DNA of 64,000 nucleotides, taken from Streptococcus cristatus. GTDB lineage: Bacteria > Bacillota > Bacilli > Lactobacillales > Streptococcaceae. The notes beneath the pieces were generated by a model. That model saw only the letters and a program-made list of their open reading frames with translations, was not told the DNA's origin and ran no database searches. Location of the stretch: NCBI RefSeq assembly GCF_003943815.1, contig NZ_RJNA01000002.1:76070-140069 (forward strand), written 5' to 3'. Shown one piece after another: positions 37,748-46,339 of this stretch. Made by a program: the position numbers and the translations under genes. Every line of letters begins with the position of its first letter. Positions within the stretch are counted from its first letter, which is position 1.

Positions 37748-39205
37748 TTATTGAATTTTTTTCAATATATTGTCGATATGCTGGATGGATTTTTCGCGGC
37801 CTAATAGATAGATGGTATCTGGCAATTCTGGACCGTGCATTTCGCCAGAAACAGCGATACGGATTGGCATAAAGAGGTTTTTACCCTTGATACCTGTTTC
37901 TTTTTGGACTGCTTTGATTTGTGGGAAGATGTTTTCTGTCACAAATTCTTCATCTGTCATAGCTTCCAGTTTTGCTTTGAAGGCTTCCAGCACCACAGGA
38001 ACAGTTTCACCAGCCATCACTTCTTTCTCAGCTTCCGTCAACTCTGGGAAGTCTGAGAAGAAGAGGTCTGTCAATGGCACAATCTCATCTACTGACTTCA
38101 TTTGTGGTTTGTAGAGTTCTACCATTTTTTCAGCCTTGTCGGTCAAGCGTCCTGCTTCCTCCAAGAATGGTTTTGCCATTTCAAAGATTGTCTCAAAATC
38201 CGCATTCTTGATGTACTCATTGCTCATCCAGTCCATTTTTTTCTGGTCAAAGGCCGCTGGAGATTTGCTGAGGCGATTTTCATCAAAGAGTTTGATGAGT
38301 TCTTCACGAGAGAAGATTTCGTCTTCCCCACCAGGATTCCAACCGAGAAGAGCGATAAAGTTAAAGACTGCTTCTGGCAGGTAGCCTTTCTTGCGGTAAT
38401 CCTCGATAAACTGGAGAGTGTTAGTGTCGCGTTTAGACAACTTTTTACCCGTTTCAGAGTTGATAATCAGGGTCATGTGACCGAACTCTGGCGCTTCCCA
38501 ACCAAGCGCTTCATAAACCATAAGCTGTTTTGGAGTGTTGGCAATGTGGTCGTCTCCACGAATAACATGGGAAATTTGCATGTCGTGATCATCGATGACA
38601 ACGGCAAAGTTGTAAGTTGGGTAACCATCTTTCTTTTGGATCACCCAGTCACCACCAATATTGCCACCTTCAAACTCGATGTCGCCCTTGACCATGTCCG
38701 TCCACTTGTAGATACCAGCTTCATTGACAGCCAGACGAACCGTTGGAATGATGCCTGCTGCTTCGCGTTCTGCGATGTAAGCTGCTTTTTCATCTTCGCT
38801 CATGCCAAGGTATTCGTTGATGTAGCGAGGTGTTTCACCAGCCGCTTCTTGGCGCTCGCGCTCAGCAGCCAATTCTTCTTCTGTAACGTAAGATTTGTAA
38901 GCCTTGCCTTTAGCTAGTAGTTGGTCGATGTATTTCTGATACAATTCCAAACGCTCTGATTGGCGGTAGTTTTCATGAGTTTCTGGACTTTCATCCCAGT
39001 CCATACCCAACCAACGAAGGTTTTCAAGCTGTGAACGCTCCCCATCTTCGACATGGCGTTTGCGGTCTGTATCTTCAATACGGATGATAAAAGTTCCACC
39101 ATGATGGCGTGCGTAAAGGTAGTTAAAGAGCGCCGTACGCGCATTTCCGATGTGTAAAAGTCCTGTTGGACTTGGTGCATAACGCACTCGAATATCTTTT
39201 GTCAA
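37748..39205 (-). CDS. gltX: Glutamyl-tRNA synthetase
   Basis: 485 residues from TTG 39205 ([15 protein letters not shown]), preceded by TAGGAGATCGAAA; upstream in-frame ATG 39262 would add an unrelated tail. Class I motifs are [18 protein letters not shown] (HIGH) and KLSKRDTN (KMSKS). It charges tRNA-Glu, and in Firmicutes tRNA-Gln as well, for later amidation. It is monocistronic. Confidence 0.97.
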   Translation of the reverse strand: MTKDIRVRYAPSPTGLLHIGNARTALFNYLYARHHGGTFIIRIEDTDRKRHVEDGERSQLENLRWLGMDWDESPETHENYRQSERLELYQKYIDQLLAKGKAYKSYVTEEELAAERERQEAAGETPRYINEYLGMSEDEKAAYIAEREAAGIIPTVRLAVNEAGIYKWTDMVKGDIEFEGGNIGGDWVIQKKDGYPTYNFAVVIDDHDMQISHVIRGDDHIANTPKQLMVYEALGWEAPEFGHMTLIINSETGKKLSKRDTNTLQFIEDYRKKGYLPEAVFNFIALLGWNPGGEDEIFSREELIKLFDENRLSKSPAAFDQKKMDWMSNEYIKNADFETIFEMAKPFLEEAGRLTDKAEKMVELYKPQMKSVDEIVPLTDLFFSDFPELTEAEKEVMAGETVPVVLEAFKAKLEAMTDEEFVTENIFPQIKAVQKETGIKGKNLFMPIRIAVSGEMHGPELPDTIYLLGREKSIQHIDNILKKIQ

Positions 39206-39316
39206 TTTTCGATCTCCTATTTGGGAATAGCAGGAGTGTCTTGCCCCTGCTTTCGTATTCAAACGTTATTATTATATCACATTCTCGACCCAGAATCTGC
39301 TGAATCGTATGATTTT

Positions 39317-40096
39317 TTAAGACAGTCTTTCTTCGAGGACAAAATCAATCGGCAGCCAAGCTAAAACCTTCTCCAATTGCTTTTCCCAGTAGTACCATTC
39401 GTGCTTACCAGGACTGTGGCTGTAGCTAATATCCAGTCCTAGTTTTTTCAAATTTTCCACGGCATGGTTATTGGCCGCATAGAGGAAATCCTCCTCGCCG
39501 CACCAAGCCCAAAACTTGGTTTTTCCATCCGACTGCTTGGCCAAAGTTTCCAGCGAATAAGGGCTGCTGGTCCAGTCCTCCAAATCACCAAAAATACCAC
39601 GCCAGTATGCCGGCTTGGCTAGGTCAGTATCATCTGGATGCTGATTGTGAAAGCTGAGTGCCCCAGACAAACTAGCTGCATAAGAAAAACGATTAGTCTT
39701 AAGCGCCAGCATAAAAGATCCATAGCCACCCATGGACAAGCCAGCAATAAAGTTTTTCTCCCGCTTATCAGACATATTGGGGAAAAAGCGTTTGAGCACC
39801 CGTGGCAGCTCCTCAGCGATAGCTTCATAGTAAGGATAGCCATACTGGGTATCGGTGTACCAGCCATTGTTGGTATTTGGCATCACAACAATCAAGTTAG
39901 TAGAGCGAACCAGACGTTCGATATTTGAGCGCTTGAGCCAGCTATTGTGATTACCGTTCATACCATGAAGCAGATACAAGACAGGAATATCCGGATCATC
40001 TGGTTCGTCCACGCGCGACGCATCTGGATAAAGGACATTGACTCCCCACTCCATCTCCAAGGCTTCTGAATAATATTCTATCTGCATCACTGCCAT
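39317..40096 (-). CDS. estA: Alpha/beta-hydrolase esterase (EstA-like)
   Basis: 259 residues. It shows [15 protein letters not shown] (oxyanion region), the nucleophile elbow GLSMGGYGS and the catalytic His in [12 protein letters not shown]. It matches the esterase-D/tributyrin esterase group; the pneumococcal EstA deacetylates sialic acids. No signal peptide is seen, so it is cytoplasmic or exported by another route. It stands alone between rnjB and gltX. Confidence 0.85.
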   Translation of the reverse strand: MAVMQIEYYSEALEMEWGVNVLYPDASRVDEPDDPDIPVLYLLHGMNGNHNSWLKRSNIERLVRSTNLIVVMPNTNNGWYTDTQYGYPYYEAIAEELPRVLKRFFPNMSDKREKNFIAGLSMGGYGSFMLALKTNRFSYAASLSGALSFHNQHPDDTDLAKPAYWRGIFGDLEDWTSSPYSLETLAKQSDGKTKFWAWCGEEDFLYAANNHAVENLKKLGLDISYSHSPGKHEWYYWEKQLEKVLAWLPIDFVLEERLS

Positions 40097-40255
40097 CTTT
40101 TTTCTCCTCTTGTAAAAACTACTGTTCTTAGCTAGGCGTCACCGCTAGCCACTCTCTGAAATCAAATCCTGTTCTGCGACCGCCAAAAGATAAGAAAAAG
40201 CCGATATTCGACTTTCTCTCTGCAAAATACTGGGAAAGCTGTTCCCACGAATAAT

Positions 40256-41923
40256 CTAGCGAACTTCCATGACAACCGGAAGAATAGCCGGCCGGCGTTT
40301 GGTTTGCTCGAAGAGGAACTTGGCCAAACTATCACGGACGGTTCCCTTAAGCTCACCCCAGTCAAAGTTATCCTGAGCCAGATAGTCTTCCACTGTCTTA
40401 TTGATCAAGTCAGTGCTCTCCCGCAAGATATCACGGCTCTTCTTAACATAGACAAATCCACGAGTATGAACCTTGGCTTTGGAAATGATTTTCTTTTCCT
40501 TGCGATTGACTGTAAGTGCCACGATAAAGATACCGTCTTCAGAGAGAACCTTACGATCACGCAGGACGATATTGCCCACATCACCGATGGCATTTCCATC
40601 AATCATGACATCGCCTGCTGACACTGCTCCAGCTGGCACAAAGTCGCCATTTTCGTAGGACATGACGCTACCACGCTTCGGTATCAAGATATTTTCTGGT
40701 AAAATCCCGACTTCCATGGCTGCCTTAGCATGGGCATCCAGCCCACGGTATTCTCCCTGAATCGGGAAGAGGTACTTGGGTTGCAATAAGTTGAGCATGA
40801 GCTGCAAGTCACGCGCATTGGCATGGCCAGATACACGCAAGTTTTGAGTAATCAGCTTAACCACGCCACCAGCTTGGTAAATCATATTTTCCACACGCGC
40901 TACGACTGCTTCCTTGGCAATAGATGGCGTTGTAACGATATAAACCAAGTCCCCGTCTTTAATTTCTACATAGCGGTGACGACCAATGGACATCTTGCGT
41001 AGACCATTAATAGGCTCGCCCATCCGACCCGTCTCCAAGATAATCAGCTCGTGGTCCTCAAACTTAGACATTTCCTTAGGTTTGATCAAAAGGCGCTCAT
41101 CCGCCAAGGATAATTTCTTGAGGCGGATAGCCGTACGGACGATATTTTCAATATCAAAGCCTGTCAAAACGACACGACGACCTGTTTCTGCCGCAGCTTC
41201 AAAAACCTGTTGGATCCGAGACAAGTTGCTGGCAACCGCTGCCACGATGACACGCCCATCCCAATCCGAAATCGTGTCCGTAATCTCACGGCCAACCTCG
41301 CTTTCACTAGCCACTTGCACAGTGCTGTCAGCGTTGGCTGAATCACTCAGCAAAGCTAAAACGCCCTCACGGCCGATCTCAGCCAAACGGCCGAAATCTG
41401 TCGCATAAGATTCGCTGGCAGATTGGTCAAACTTGAAATCTCCTGTATAAACAATATTGCCTTCACGCGTCTTGACAACGATTCCCAAGCTCTCTGGAAT
41501 CGAGTGCGTCGTCCGGAAGAAAGAGACAACCGTTTCGCCAAATTCAATTTCTGTATTTTCATCGATAACATGAAAATCATTGAACTTCTTAACAACATCA
41601 TTGTTTTTGACAAAGAGCTTAGCTAGCTCAATCGTCAATTCCGAACCAAAGACTGGTACCTTAGCTTCTGCCAAAAGATAGGGCAGTGCACCGATGGCAT
41701 CCGCATGACCGTGAGTCAGAAAGACACCCGCAATTCGGTCTTTATTTTCAAACAAATAATCCATGTTGGGAATGACTACATCTACTCCCAACTGCTCATT
41801 TTCTGGGTACTTGAGCCCAGCATCCAATACAAAAATGGAATCATCCACTTCGGCGACATAGAGATTTTTCCCATTCTCACGAACGCCACCCAAAGTAATC
41901 AGCTTAATCGTGCTTTTACTCAT
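40256..41923 (-). CDS. rnjB: Ribonuclease J2
   Basis: 555 residues: metallo-beta-lactamase, beta-CASP and C-terminal domains. The metal motif at residues 71-76 reads HGHADA, where catalytic RNase J1 has HGHxDH, so the last His is missing. This substitution is typical of streptococcal RNase J2, which acts mainly as partner of J1 in mRNA decay and rRNA processing. The beta-CASP region (RVSGHANARDLQLM) and the C-terminal tail (KRRPAILPVVMEV) match that paralogue. It has its own promoter and a structured leader. Confidence 0.95.
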   Translation of the reverse strand: MSKSTIKLITLGGVRENGKNLYVAEVDDSIFVLDAGLKYPENEQLGVDVVIPNMDYLFENKDRIAGVFLTHGHADAIGALPYLLAEAKVPVFGSELTIELAKLFVKNNDVVKKFNDFHVIDENTEIEFGETVVSFFRTTHSIPESLGIVVKTREGNIVYTGDFKFDQSASESYATDFGRLAEIGREGVLALLSDSANADSTVQVASESEVGREITDTISDWDGRVIVAAVASNLSRIQQVFEAAAETGRRVVLTGFDIENIVRTAIRLKKLSLADERLLIKPKEMSKFEDHELIILETGRMGEPINGLRKMSIGRHRYVEIKDGDLVYIVTTPSIAKEAVVARVENMIYQAGGVVKLITQNLRVSGHANARDLQLMLNLLQPKYLFPIQGEYRGLDAHAKAAMEVGILPENILIPKRGSVMSYENGDFVPAGAVSAGDVMIDGNAIGDVGNIVLRDRKVLSEDGIFIVALTVNRKEKKIISKAKVHTRGFVYVKKSRDILRESTDLINKTVEDYLAQDNFDWGELKGTVRDSLAKFLFEQTKRRPAILPVVMEVR

Positions 41924-41988
41924 TTTTACTCCTATTCGATTTTAGAATCTCATGTATCAAAGATTCCTTGATTTTATTACTAACGGTC

Positions 41989-42072
41989 CTTGGCAAGCCA
42001 AGTCGAATTACAGTTTTGCAAACAAAGTTTGCACATCTTAGTCATTATAGCATTTTTTCACGTTTTTTTCAA
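41989..42072 (-). promoter_or_regulatory. rnjB promoter and hairpin leader
   Basis: On the minus strand: TTGAAA (42067-42072), 17-base spacer, extended -10 TGC-TATAAT (42044-42049). The leader of about 115 bases holds two perfect hairpins, TGCAAAC/GTTTGCA (42017-42033) and CTTGGC/GCCAAG (41989-42002), which could be processing sites. Confidence 0.75.
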
Positions 42073-42206
42073 AACAAAGGAAACTCATAGAGCAAGCTAG
42101 AAATCTAAAAATAGGTATTTGATACAGCAAGTTTCTGGCCACTTCTTCCTTCCTGATTAAAAGTGCAGCTACGCTCTAGTCAATCTCTTCTCTAGCTCCA
42201 CTATAG

Positions 42207-42239
42207 CAAAAAAAGAAGACGCTAGCAACGCCTCCTTTT
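42207..42239 (-). terminator. Terminator after the alcohol dehydrogenase gene
   Basis: AAGGAGGCG-TTGCTAG-CGTCTTCTT (two G-U pairs) followed by TTTTT on the minus strand, about 150 bases past the stop. The rest of 42073-42389 shows no gene. Confidence 0.7.
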
Positions 42240-42389
42240 CGACTTCCTAAAAAGCCACTCTTTCTTCTATAATTTGTGGAAGACTGAAAATCCTGACCTA
42301 GTCCTTGCAAATCCTTTTACTGATCTCTCAGAATTTCAAATTCCTTTGAGTGCCTTTAACATCCCCTAACATAATAATCTTGACAAACC

Positions 42390-43427
42390 TTAGTCAATCA
42401 CAATCATGGCTTTAATGGTCTTCCGTTCGTCCATATCTTTATAGGCTTGGTCAATCTCTTCAAGTTTATAACTTGAAGTGAAGACACGTCCCGGATTAAT
42501 GTCCCCATCAAGAACTGCTTTCAGCAAGACTTGCTTGTCGTAGGTGGTGACAGAGGCTGCACCACCTGCCACTGTGATGTTTTGTGCAAAGGTGGAACCA
42601 AGGGCACGATTATTATAGTGGGGAACACCAACAAAACCTAATCGACCACCATTATGGAGGACACCAAGGGCTTGGTCAACAGCCGCTTCTGTTCCGACAC
42701 ATTCAAGCGCAGCGTCGGCTCCGCCACCGAGGAGTTCGCGCACCTTAGCAATGCCTTCTTCGCCACGTTCAGCAACCACTTCTGTTGCTCCTGATTCAAG
42801 CGCCATCTTTTGTCGGTCTTCGTGACGGCTCATGAGGACGATTTGGGAAGCTCCCCGCATCTTAGCCGCGATAACAGCACATTGTCCAACAGCGCCATCC
42901 CCAATGACAACTACCTTGTCGCCTGGTTTAACATCCGCCACACGCGCTGCATGGTAGCCTGTTGGCATGACATCGGCCAGCGACAAGAAGGACTTAAGCA
43001 TCCCTTCTGAATAATCTGACGGCTGACCCGGAATTTTCACCAAAGCCCAGTTGGCATACTCGAAGCGAATATATTCCGCTTGCACCCCATCTGACCAGTT
43101 ATTGCCAATATGGCGGTCACAAGTCCCGTCATATCCTGCACGGCAGGCATCACAGTCCCCACATCCATGAGTAAAGGGAGCAATGACAAAATCACCTGCT
43201 TTCACAGTCGTTACTGCTTCACCGACTTCCTCGACAATACCGATCGCCTCGTGACCGCTATTTGGATGTCCCTTTTCGATATCTGGACTGCGATAGCGCC
43301 ATAGATCAGAGCCACAGACACAGGTCCGAACAATGCGGATAATGGCATCATCTGGATCTAGAATTTGTGGATGATCCATTTCTACTAGTCCAACTTGACC
43401 AACCTTGAGATAAACTGCTGATTTCAT
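42390..43427 (-). CDS. Zinc-dependent alcohol dehydrogenase family protein
   Basis: 345 residues of the medium-chain dehydrogenase family. Catalytic zinc ligands are in CVCGSDLWRYR and GHEAIGIVEEVG, structural zinc cysteines in CGDCDACRAGYDGTCD, and the NAD(P)-binding site in VVIGDGAVGQCAVI. The sequence resembles threonine- or sorbitol-dehydrogenase-like MDR proteins; the substrate is not clear. It is monocistronic with an extended -10 promoter (TGA-TATAAT, -10 at 43457-43462) and an AAGGAG ribosome site. Confidence 0.9.
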   Translation of the reverse strand: MKSAVYLKVGQVGLVEMDHPQILDPDDAIIRIVRTCVCGSDLWRYRSPDIEKGHPNSGHEAIGIVEEVGEAVTTVKAGDFVIAPFTHGCGDCDACRAGYDGTCDRHIGNNWSDGVQAEYIRFEYANWALVKIPGQPSDYSEGMLKSFLSLADVMPTGYHAARVADVKPGDKVVVIGDGAVGQCAVIAAKMRGASQIVLMSRHEDRQKMALESGATEVVAERGEEGIAKVRELLGGGADAALECVGTEAAVDQALGVLHNGGRLGFVGVPHYNNRALGSTFAQNITVAGGAASVTTYDKQVLLKAVLDGDINPGRVFTSSYKLEEIDQAYKDMDERKTIKAMIVID

Positions 43428-43617
43428 TGCTTTTCTCCTTGTGTTTTGCTAACTATATTATATCACTTTTCAGAGACCTAGCCTAAGGGAAGGTAAAAGA
43501 GTTGCGTGACAATTTTCTTTCCCAGCAAGCCCTACCTCATCGCTTTTTAAAAGCTGCTTTCTTAGTCCTCACTAGCTGAGGGCAGACTCCAGCAACACCC
43601 GCTGAATCCATCAAAAT

Positions 43618-43988
43618 GACCTCTAGCGTGACTCGGCTAGAGGTCTGATTCACCTTGCTGATATGGGAGCAATCAGTTTATTCCATTTGGAACTGACTAA
43701 CAATAATTGTTGATTATTAAATTTTTAATTCCTTTAAGCGCTAATGATTTTCTTTTATCTTAGCATTAGAAATATTGATCACAAAGCAACTATCGGTTAA
43801 CATCTCGAAGACTGAAAACCATCTAAAAGCTTCTACTTTCTATCCCACTGTCATAATCAGATAGGCTAAGCAGGCCTACCCAATGATTTAACCAATAGTC
43901 CAGTAAAGCAACGACTTATATGTTACAAATAAATATATCAGCAAAGCAAATCGAATGCGAAATTAAGTTTTTCCTTTCCCTATCTTTA
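43618..43988 (-). ncRNA. Candidate non-coding RNA under a cre-controlled promoter
   Basis: No open reading frame with a ribosome site is seen in 43490-43990 on either strand, yet a strong minus-strand promoter starts at 44022-43994. About 370 bases downstream is a perfect hairpin GACCTCTAGC/GCTAGAGGTC (43618-43645) followed by ATTTTG, a weak terminator. Inside are smaller stems such as TAGGC/GCCTA. The next gene (alcohol dehydrogenase) has its own promoter at 43457, so this unit need not be its leader. Alternatives: a very long leader, or debris of a lost gene. Confidence 0.4.
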
Positions 43989-43993
43989 CTTAT

Positions 43994-44031
43994 ATTATAC
44001 TCCTCCTACCAAAATATTGCAAGCGTTTACG
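43994..44031 (-). promoter_or_regulatory. Promoter overlapping a cre-like (CcpA) site
   Basis: On the minus strand: TTGCAA (44017-44022), 17-base spacer, TATAAT (43994-43999). CGTAAACGCTTGCA at 44018-44031 matches the cre consensus TGWAANCGNTNWCA at 12 of 14 positions and covers the -35, the usual place for CcpA repression. Confidence 0.65.
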
Positions 44032-44073
44032 CTATGAAGTTTGGAAAAATTTAACTAAAAAGAATGAACAGAA

Positions 44074-44108
44074 AAAAGTAAAGGAGACCCTAAAATGAGG
44101 CCTCCTTT
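44074..44108 (-). terminator. Terminator of the Gls24 operon
   Basis: AAAGGAG-GCC/GGG-TCTCCTTT pairing with an interior mismatch, followed by ACTTTTTTC on the minus strand, about 50 bases after the csbD-like gene. Confidence 0.72.
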
Positions 44109-44156
44109 AGACTGTAGTTGATTTCTATCAGCTACTATATATAATATAGCATAACC

Positions 44157-44363
44157 TTATTTCTCGTCGTCTTTATGAAGCATGTTTTTAACACCTTCAA
44201 TAGCGCCTTCAACTGCATCTTTTGCATCTTCAGCAACTTCTTTGACTTTAGAAACAACTTTTTCAGCTGCTCCTTCTTTTTCAAGTTTTTCGTCACCGAT
44301 TACTTTCCCAACACCTTCTTTGACAGCGCCTTTAGCTTGGTTGAATTTTTCTTCTGTTGACAT
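44157..44363 (-). CDS. CsbD-like stress protein
   Basis: 68 residues, acidic and basic helix-forming repeats: [20 protein letters not shown], then ability to form an amphipathic helix with [13 protein letters not shown] and [17 protein letters not shown]. This is the CsbD family of small general-stress proteins of unknown biochemical role. It is the last gene of the Gls24 operon, and AAAGGAGGACAT precedes its start. Confidence 0.88.
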   Translation of the reverse strand: MSTEEKFNQAKGAVKEGVGKVIGDEKLEKEGAAEKVVSKVKEVAEDAKDAVEGAIEGVKNMLHKDDEK

Positions 44364-44397
44364 AACTATGTCCTCCTTTATTTCTTTTTGTTTCTAA

Positions 44398-44997
44398 TTA
44401 ATGTACGCGAGCTTTTTCACTTGATGAAGCAGCATCTTTAACAGCTTCTACACCTTCACCAACTTTTTCTTGAACGGCTGAAAAACCACCGCTAAGACCA
44501 GATTTTGCTTTTTCGAATTGCTCTGAAGCAAATTCTCCTGTTGATTCAGCAACATCTGTCACTCGATCTTGAAGGCTAACTGAGTCAGCTTCATGTTGTT
44601 CTTTCGTTTTAATATCAACAACATTGACATTTACTTCAACAACTTCCAAATCAGTCATCTTAGAAACTTCCGCCACAACAACATCTTTAATTTCCTTGTA
44701 CAAGGCAGGAACATTCTTTTGATATTCCACTACTACGTTCAAGTCAACAGCCACTTGTTCTTTCCCAACTTCAACATTAACACCATTCGTTACGTTATCA
44801 GTGTTAATCAATTTATCTGCTAAATTAGAGAAGAAGCCACCATCAACAGCTAGCAAACCTGAAACTTTCTCTAAAGAGAGACCAATGATTTTTTGAATGA
44901 CTTTATCTTCGTAAGTCAATTCACCTTTTACTTCATGAGTTGCTTGCGCAACTTCTTTTTTAGCAACATCTTTAAAATCTTTATTTGTATTTGACAT
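44398..44997 (-). CDS. Asp23/Gls24 family envelope stress protein
   Basis: 199 residues. The Asp23 domain spans about residues 20-135 (LTYEDKVIQKIIGLSLEKVS, VNVEVGKEQVAVDLNVVVEY, VVDIKTKEQHEAD). A C-terminal Ser/Glu/Lys-rich tail (about 140-199) with amphipathic repeats is typical of Gls24-type proteins in streptococci and enterococci. The homologous Asp23 is tethered to the membrane by AmaP, which is encoded two genes upstream. Confidence 0.93.
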   Translation of the reverse strand: MSNTNKDFKDVAKKEVAQATHEVKGELTYEDKVIQKIIGLSLEKVSGLLAVDGGFFSNLADKLINTDNVTNGVNVEVGKEQVAVDLNVVVEYQKNVPALYKEIKDVVVAEVSKMTDLEVVEVNVNVVDIKTKEQHEADSVSLQDRVTDVAESTGEFASEQFEKAKSGLSGGFSAVQEKVGEGVEAVKDAASSSEKARVH

Positions 44998-45010
44998 AAG
45001 AAACTCCTTA

Positions 45011-45184
45011 TTATTTATTTAATATATTTTTTTGTTGTATATAATATCCGATTCCTGCTCCTATGGCAGCGCAAATCAAGACAAATAGTGTCTTAAAGAA
45101 GCCAAAGGATAGGATAAAGCAGGCTAGAACACCGCCCGCTAATCCAGATAGGATTAGATATTGATATTTTTTAAACCATTCCAT
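45011..45184 (-). CDS. DUF2273-type small membrane protein of the Gls24 operon
   Basis: 57 residues read from ATG 45184: a basic start MEWFKKYQYL, then two hydrophobic helices (ILSGLAGGVLACFILSFGFF and TLFVLICAAIGAGIGYYI) and a polar end. AAGGAAG lies upstream. Small DUF2273 proteins of this form sit between amaP and asp23 in Gram-positive operons, exactly the position here, 12 bases after amaP and 13 before asp23. Confidence 0.88.
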   Translation of the reverse strand: MEWFKKYQYLILSGLAGGVLACFILSFGFFKTLFVLICAAIGAGIGYYIQQKNILNK

Positions 45185-45196
45185 TTTGGTACTTCC

Positions 45197-45763
45197 TTAC
45201 TTTACACGACTAGTATTTTTTTTAGCCTGCGATTTTGGTTTGAAATCTGATACAGAGATTTCAAGCTTGACATCATGATTGAGACCGAAGAATTCTGTTA
45301 ATCCAGTAGCAATTTCATCCTGAATCAACTGACTTCTTTTGATGATGTTTTCTGACGGAACAATTGCTCCTTTAACAGAAACCAGACATTTGTTTTTCCG
45401 GCTATTTACGGAAACTGTAGGATCTTTAATAAAATCATGGTCTGTCACCAGACTACGAACAAATCCTTCTATCGCTGAATTTTTCAGCATTAGTTTACCA
45501 TCCGCATCAGCTAACTGAATTTCCAAACGTCTCTTAGGATAAAAAAGTATCACTAACATCAGCAACAATATTAAGCTTGCTAAAACCAGTGTCCCCCAGA
45601 AAACATATCTAGATAGATAGTACCCTACAAACGGAATCTTTTTCCAAGTGAATAACTGGAGGCCTAAACCGCTAACTTTATGAAAATCTAGTAAAACAGG
45701 AATCAAAATCGTCAAGATTAAAATACAGAAAATAAGGGAAAGTATTTTTCTTGATTTTGACAT
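45197..45763 (-). CDS. amaP: Alkaline shock response membrane anchor protein AmaP
   Basis: 188 residues from ATG 45763, chosen because AAAGGATTCAAT precedes it. Two membrane helices near the N-terminus (KILSLIFCILILTILIPVLL and YVFWGTLVLASLILLLMLVI) are followed by an Asp23-like cytoplasmic domain. It anchors Asp23/Gls24 to the membrane. The basic tail (KPKSQAKKNTSRVK) is typical. Confidence 0.88.
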   Translation of the reverse strand: MSKSRKILSLIFCILILTILIPVLLDFHKVSGLGLQLFTWKKIPFVGYYLSRYVFWGTLVLASLILLLMLVILFYPKRRLEIQLADADGKLMLKNSAIEGFVRSLVTDHDFIKDPTVSVNSRKNKCLVSVKGAIVPSENIIKRSQLIQDEIATGLTEFFGLNHDVKLEISVSDFKPKSQAKKNTSRVK

Positions 45764-45808
45764 ATTGAATCCTTTCATCATTAAATTATATTTGTACAAA
45801 AAGCAATT

Positions 45809-46048
45809 CTATGCTTTCTTTCCTACAAAAAACGATACAACTGCAACTACAATAACTGCGCCGATGATAGAAGGAATCAAAGCCATGCCAGCCAAACTAG
45901 GTCCCCAAGTTCCTAAAAGAGACTGACCAACAGCTGAACCAACTAAACCTGCAACAACGTTGGCGACAATTCCCATAGAACCGCCTTTTTTTGTTATTGA
46001 TCCAGCAACCAGACCAATAAGCCCACCGATAATAATTGACCACAACAT
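45809..46048 (-). CDS. GlsB/YeaQ/YmgE family stress membrane protein
   Basis: 79 residues with three hydrophobic glycine-rich helices: LWSIIIGGLIGLVAGSI, GIVANVVAGLVGSAVGQSLL and IPSIIGAVIVVAVVSFFVG. This is the transglycosylase-associated (GlsB) family found beside Gls24. It is the first gene of the five-gene operon GlsB-AmaP-DUF2273-Asp23-CsbD. Confidence 0.92.
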   Translation of the reverse strand: MLWSIIIGGLIGLVAGSITKKGGSMGIVANVVAGLVGSAVGQSLLGTWGPSLAGMALIPSIIGAVIVVAVVSFFVGKKA

Positions 46049-46122
46049 AGTGATTCTCCTTTCTAATTTTTCTGAATCAAAATGTCTTAATAATATTTTT
46101 ATATTATTTTTTGATTAATATA

Positions 46123-46147
46123 ATTATATAATTTTCCAAATTGGAAA
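46123..46147 (-). promoter_or_regulatory. Gls24 operon promoter region with a TTTCCAA-A-TTGGAAA palindrome
   Basis: A perfect 15-base palindrome (46133-46147) lies directly upstream of a TATAAT (46123-46128, minus strand), between the expected -35 and -10. It looks like an operator; the divergent mgrA-like regulator 190 bases away is a candidate binder. The rest of 46148-46339 shows no gene. Confidence 0.5.
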
Positions 46148-46339
46148 CATAATAATTCAGCTTGGTTTTCTTACCGTTTATCTGTACTATAGATACAAAA
46201 AGATAAGAATTCCTTGTTCTACAGGCTTTTACAAGCATTTTTAGATATATTTCAGAGTTATTAAACGAGATTAAATGTATAAAAATATGGTATAATTTCC
46301 TGATAATAAAAACACTATATAAAGAAAGATAATATTTTA

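Noticed and set aside
38102..38917. 271-codon plus-strand open frame antisense to gltX
   Set aside because: Overlaps the conserved synthetase fully; no start context or homology recognised.
42073..42389. Gene between rnjB and the alcohol dehydrogenase
   Set aside because: No frame with a start and ribosome site; only a terminator was found.
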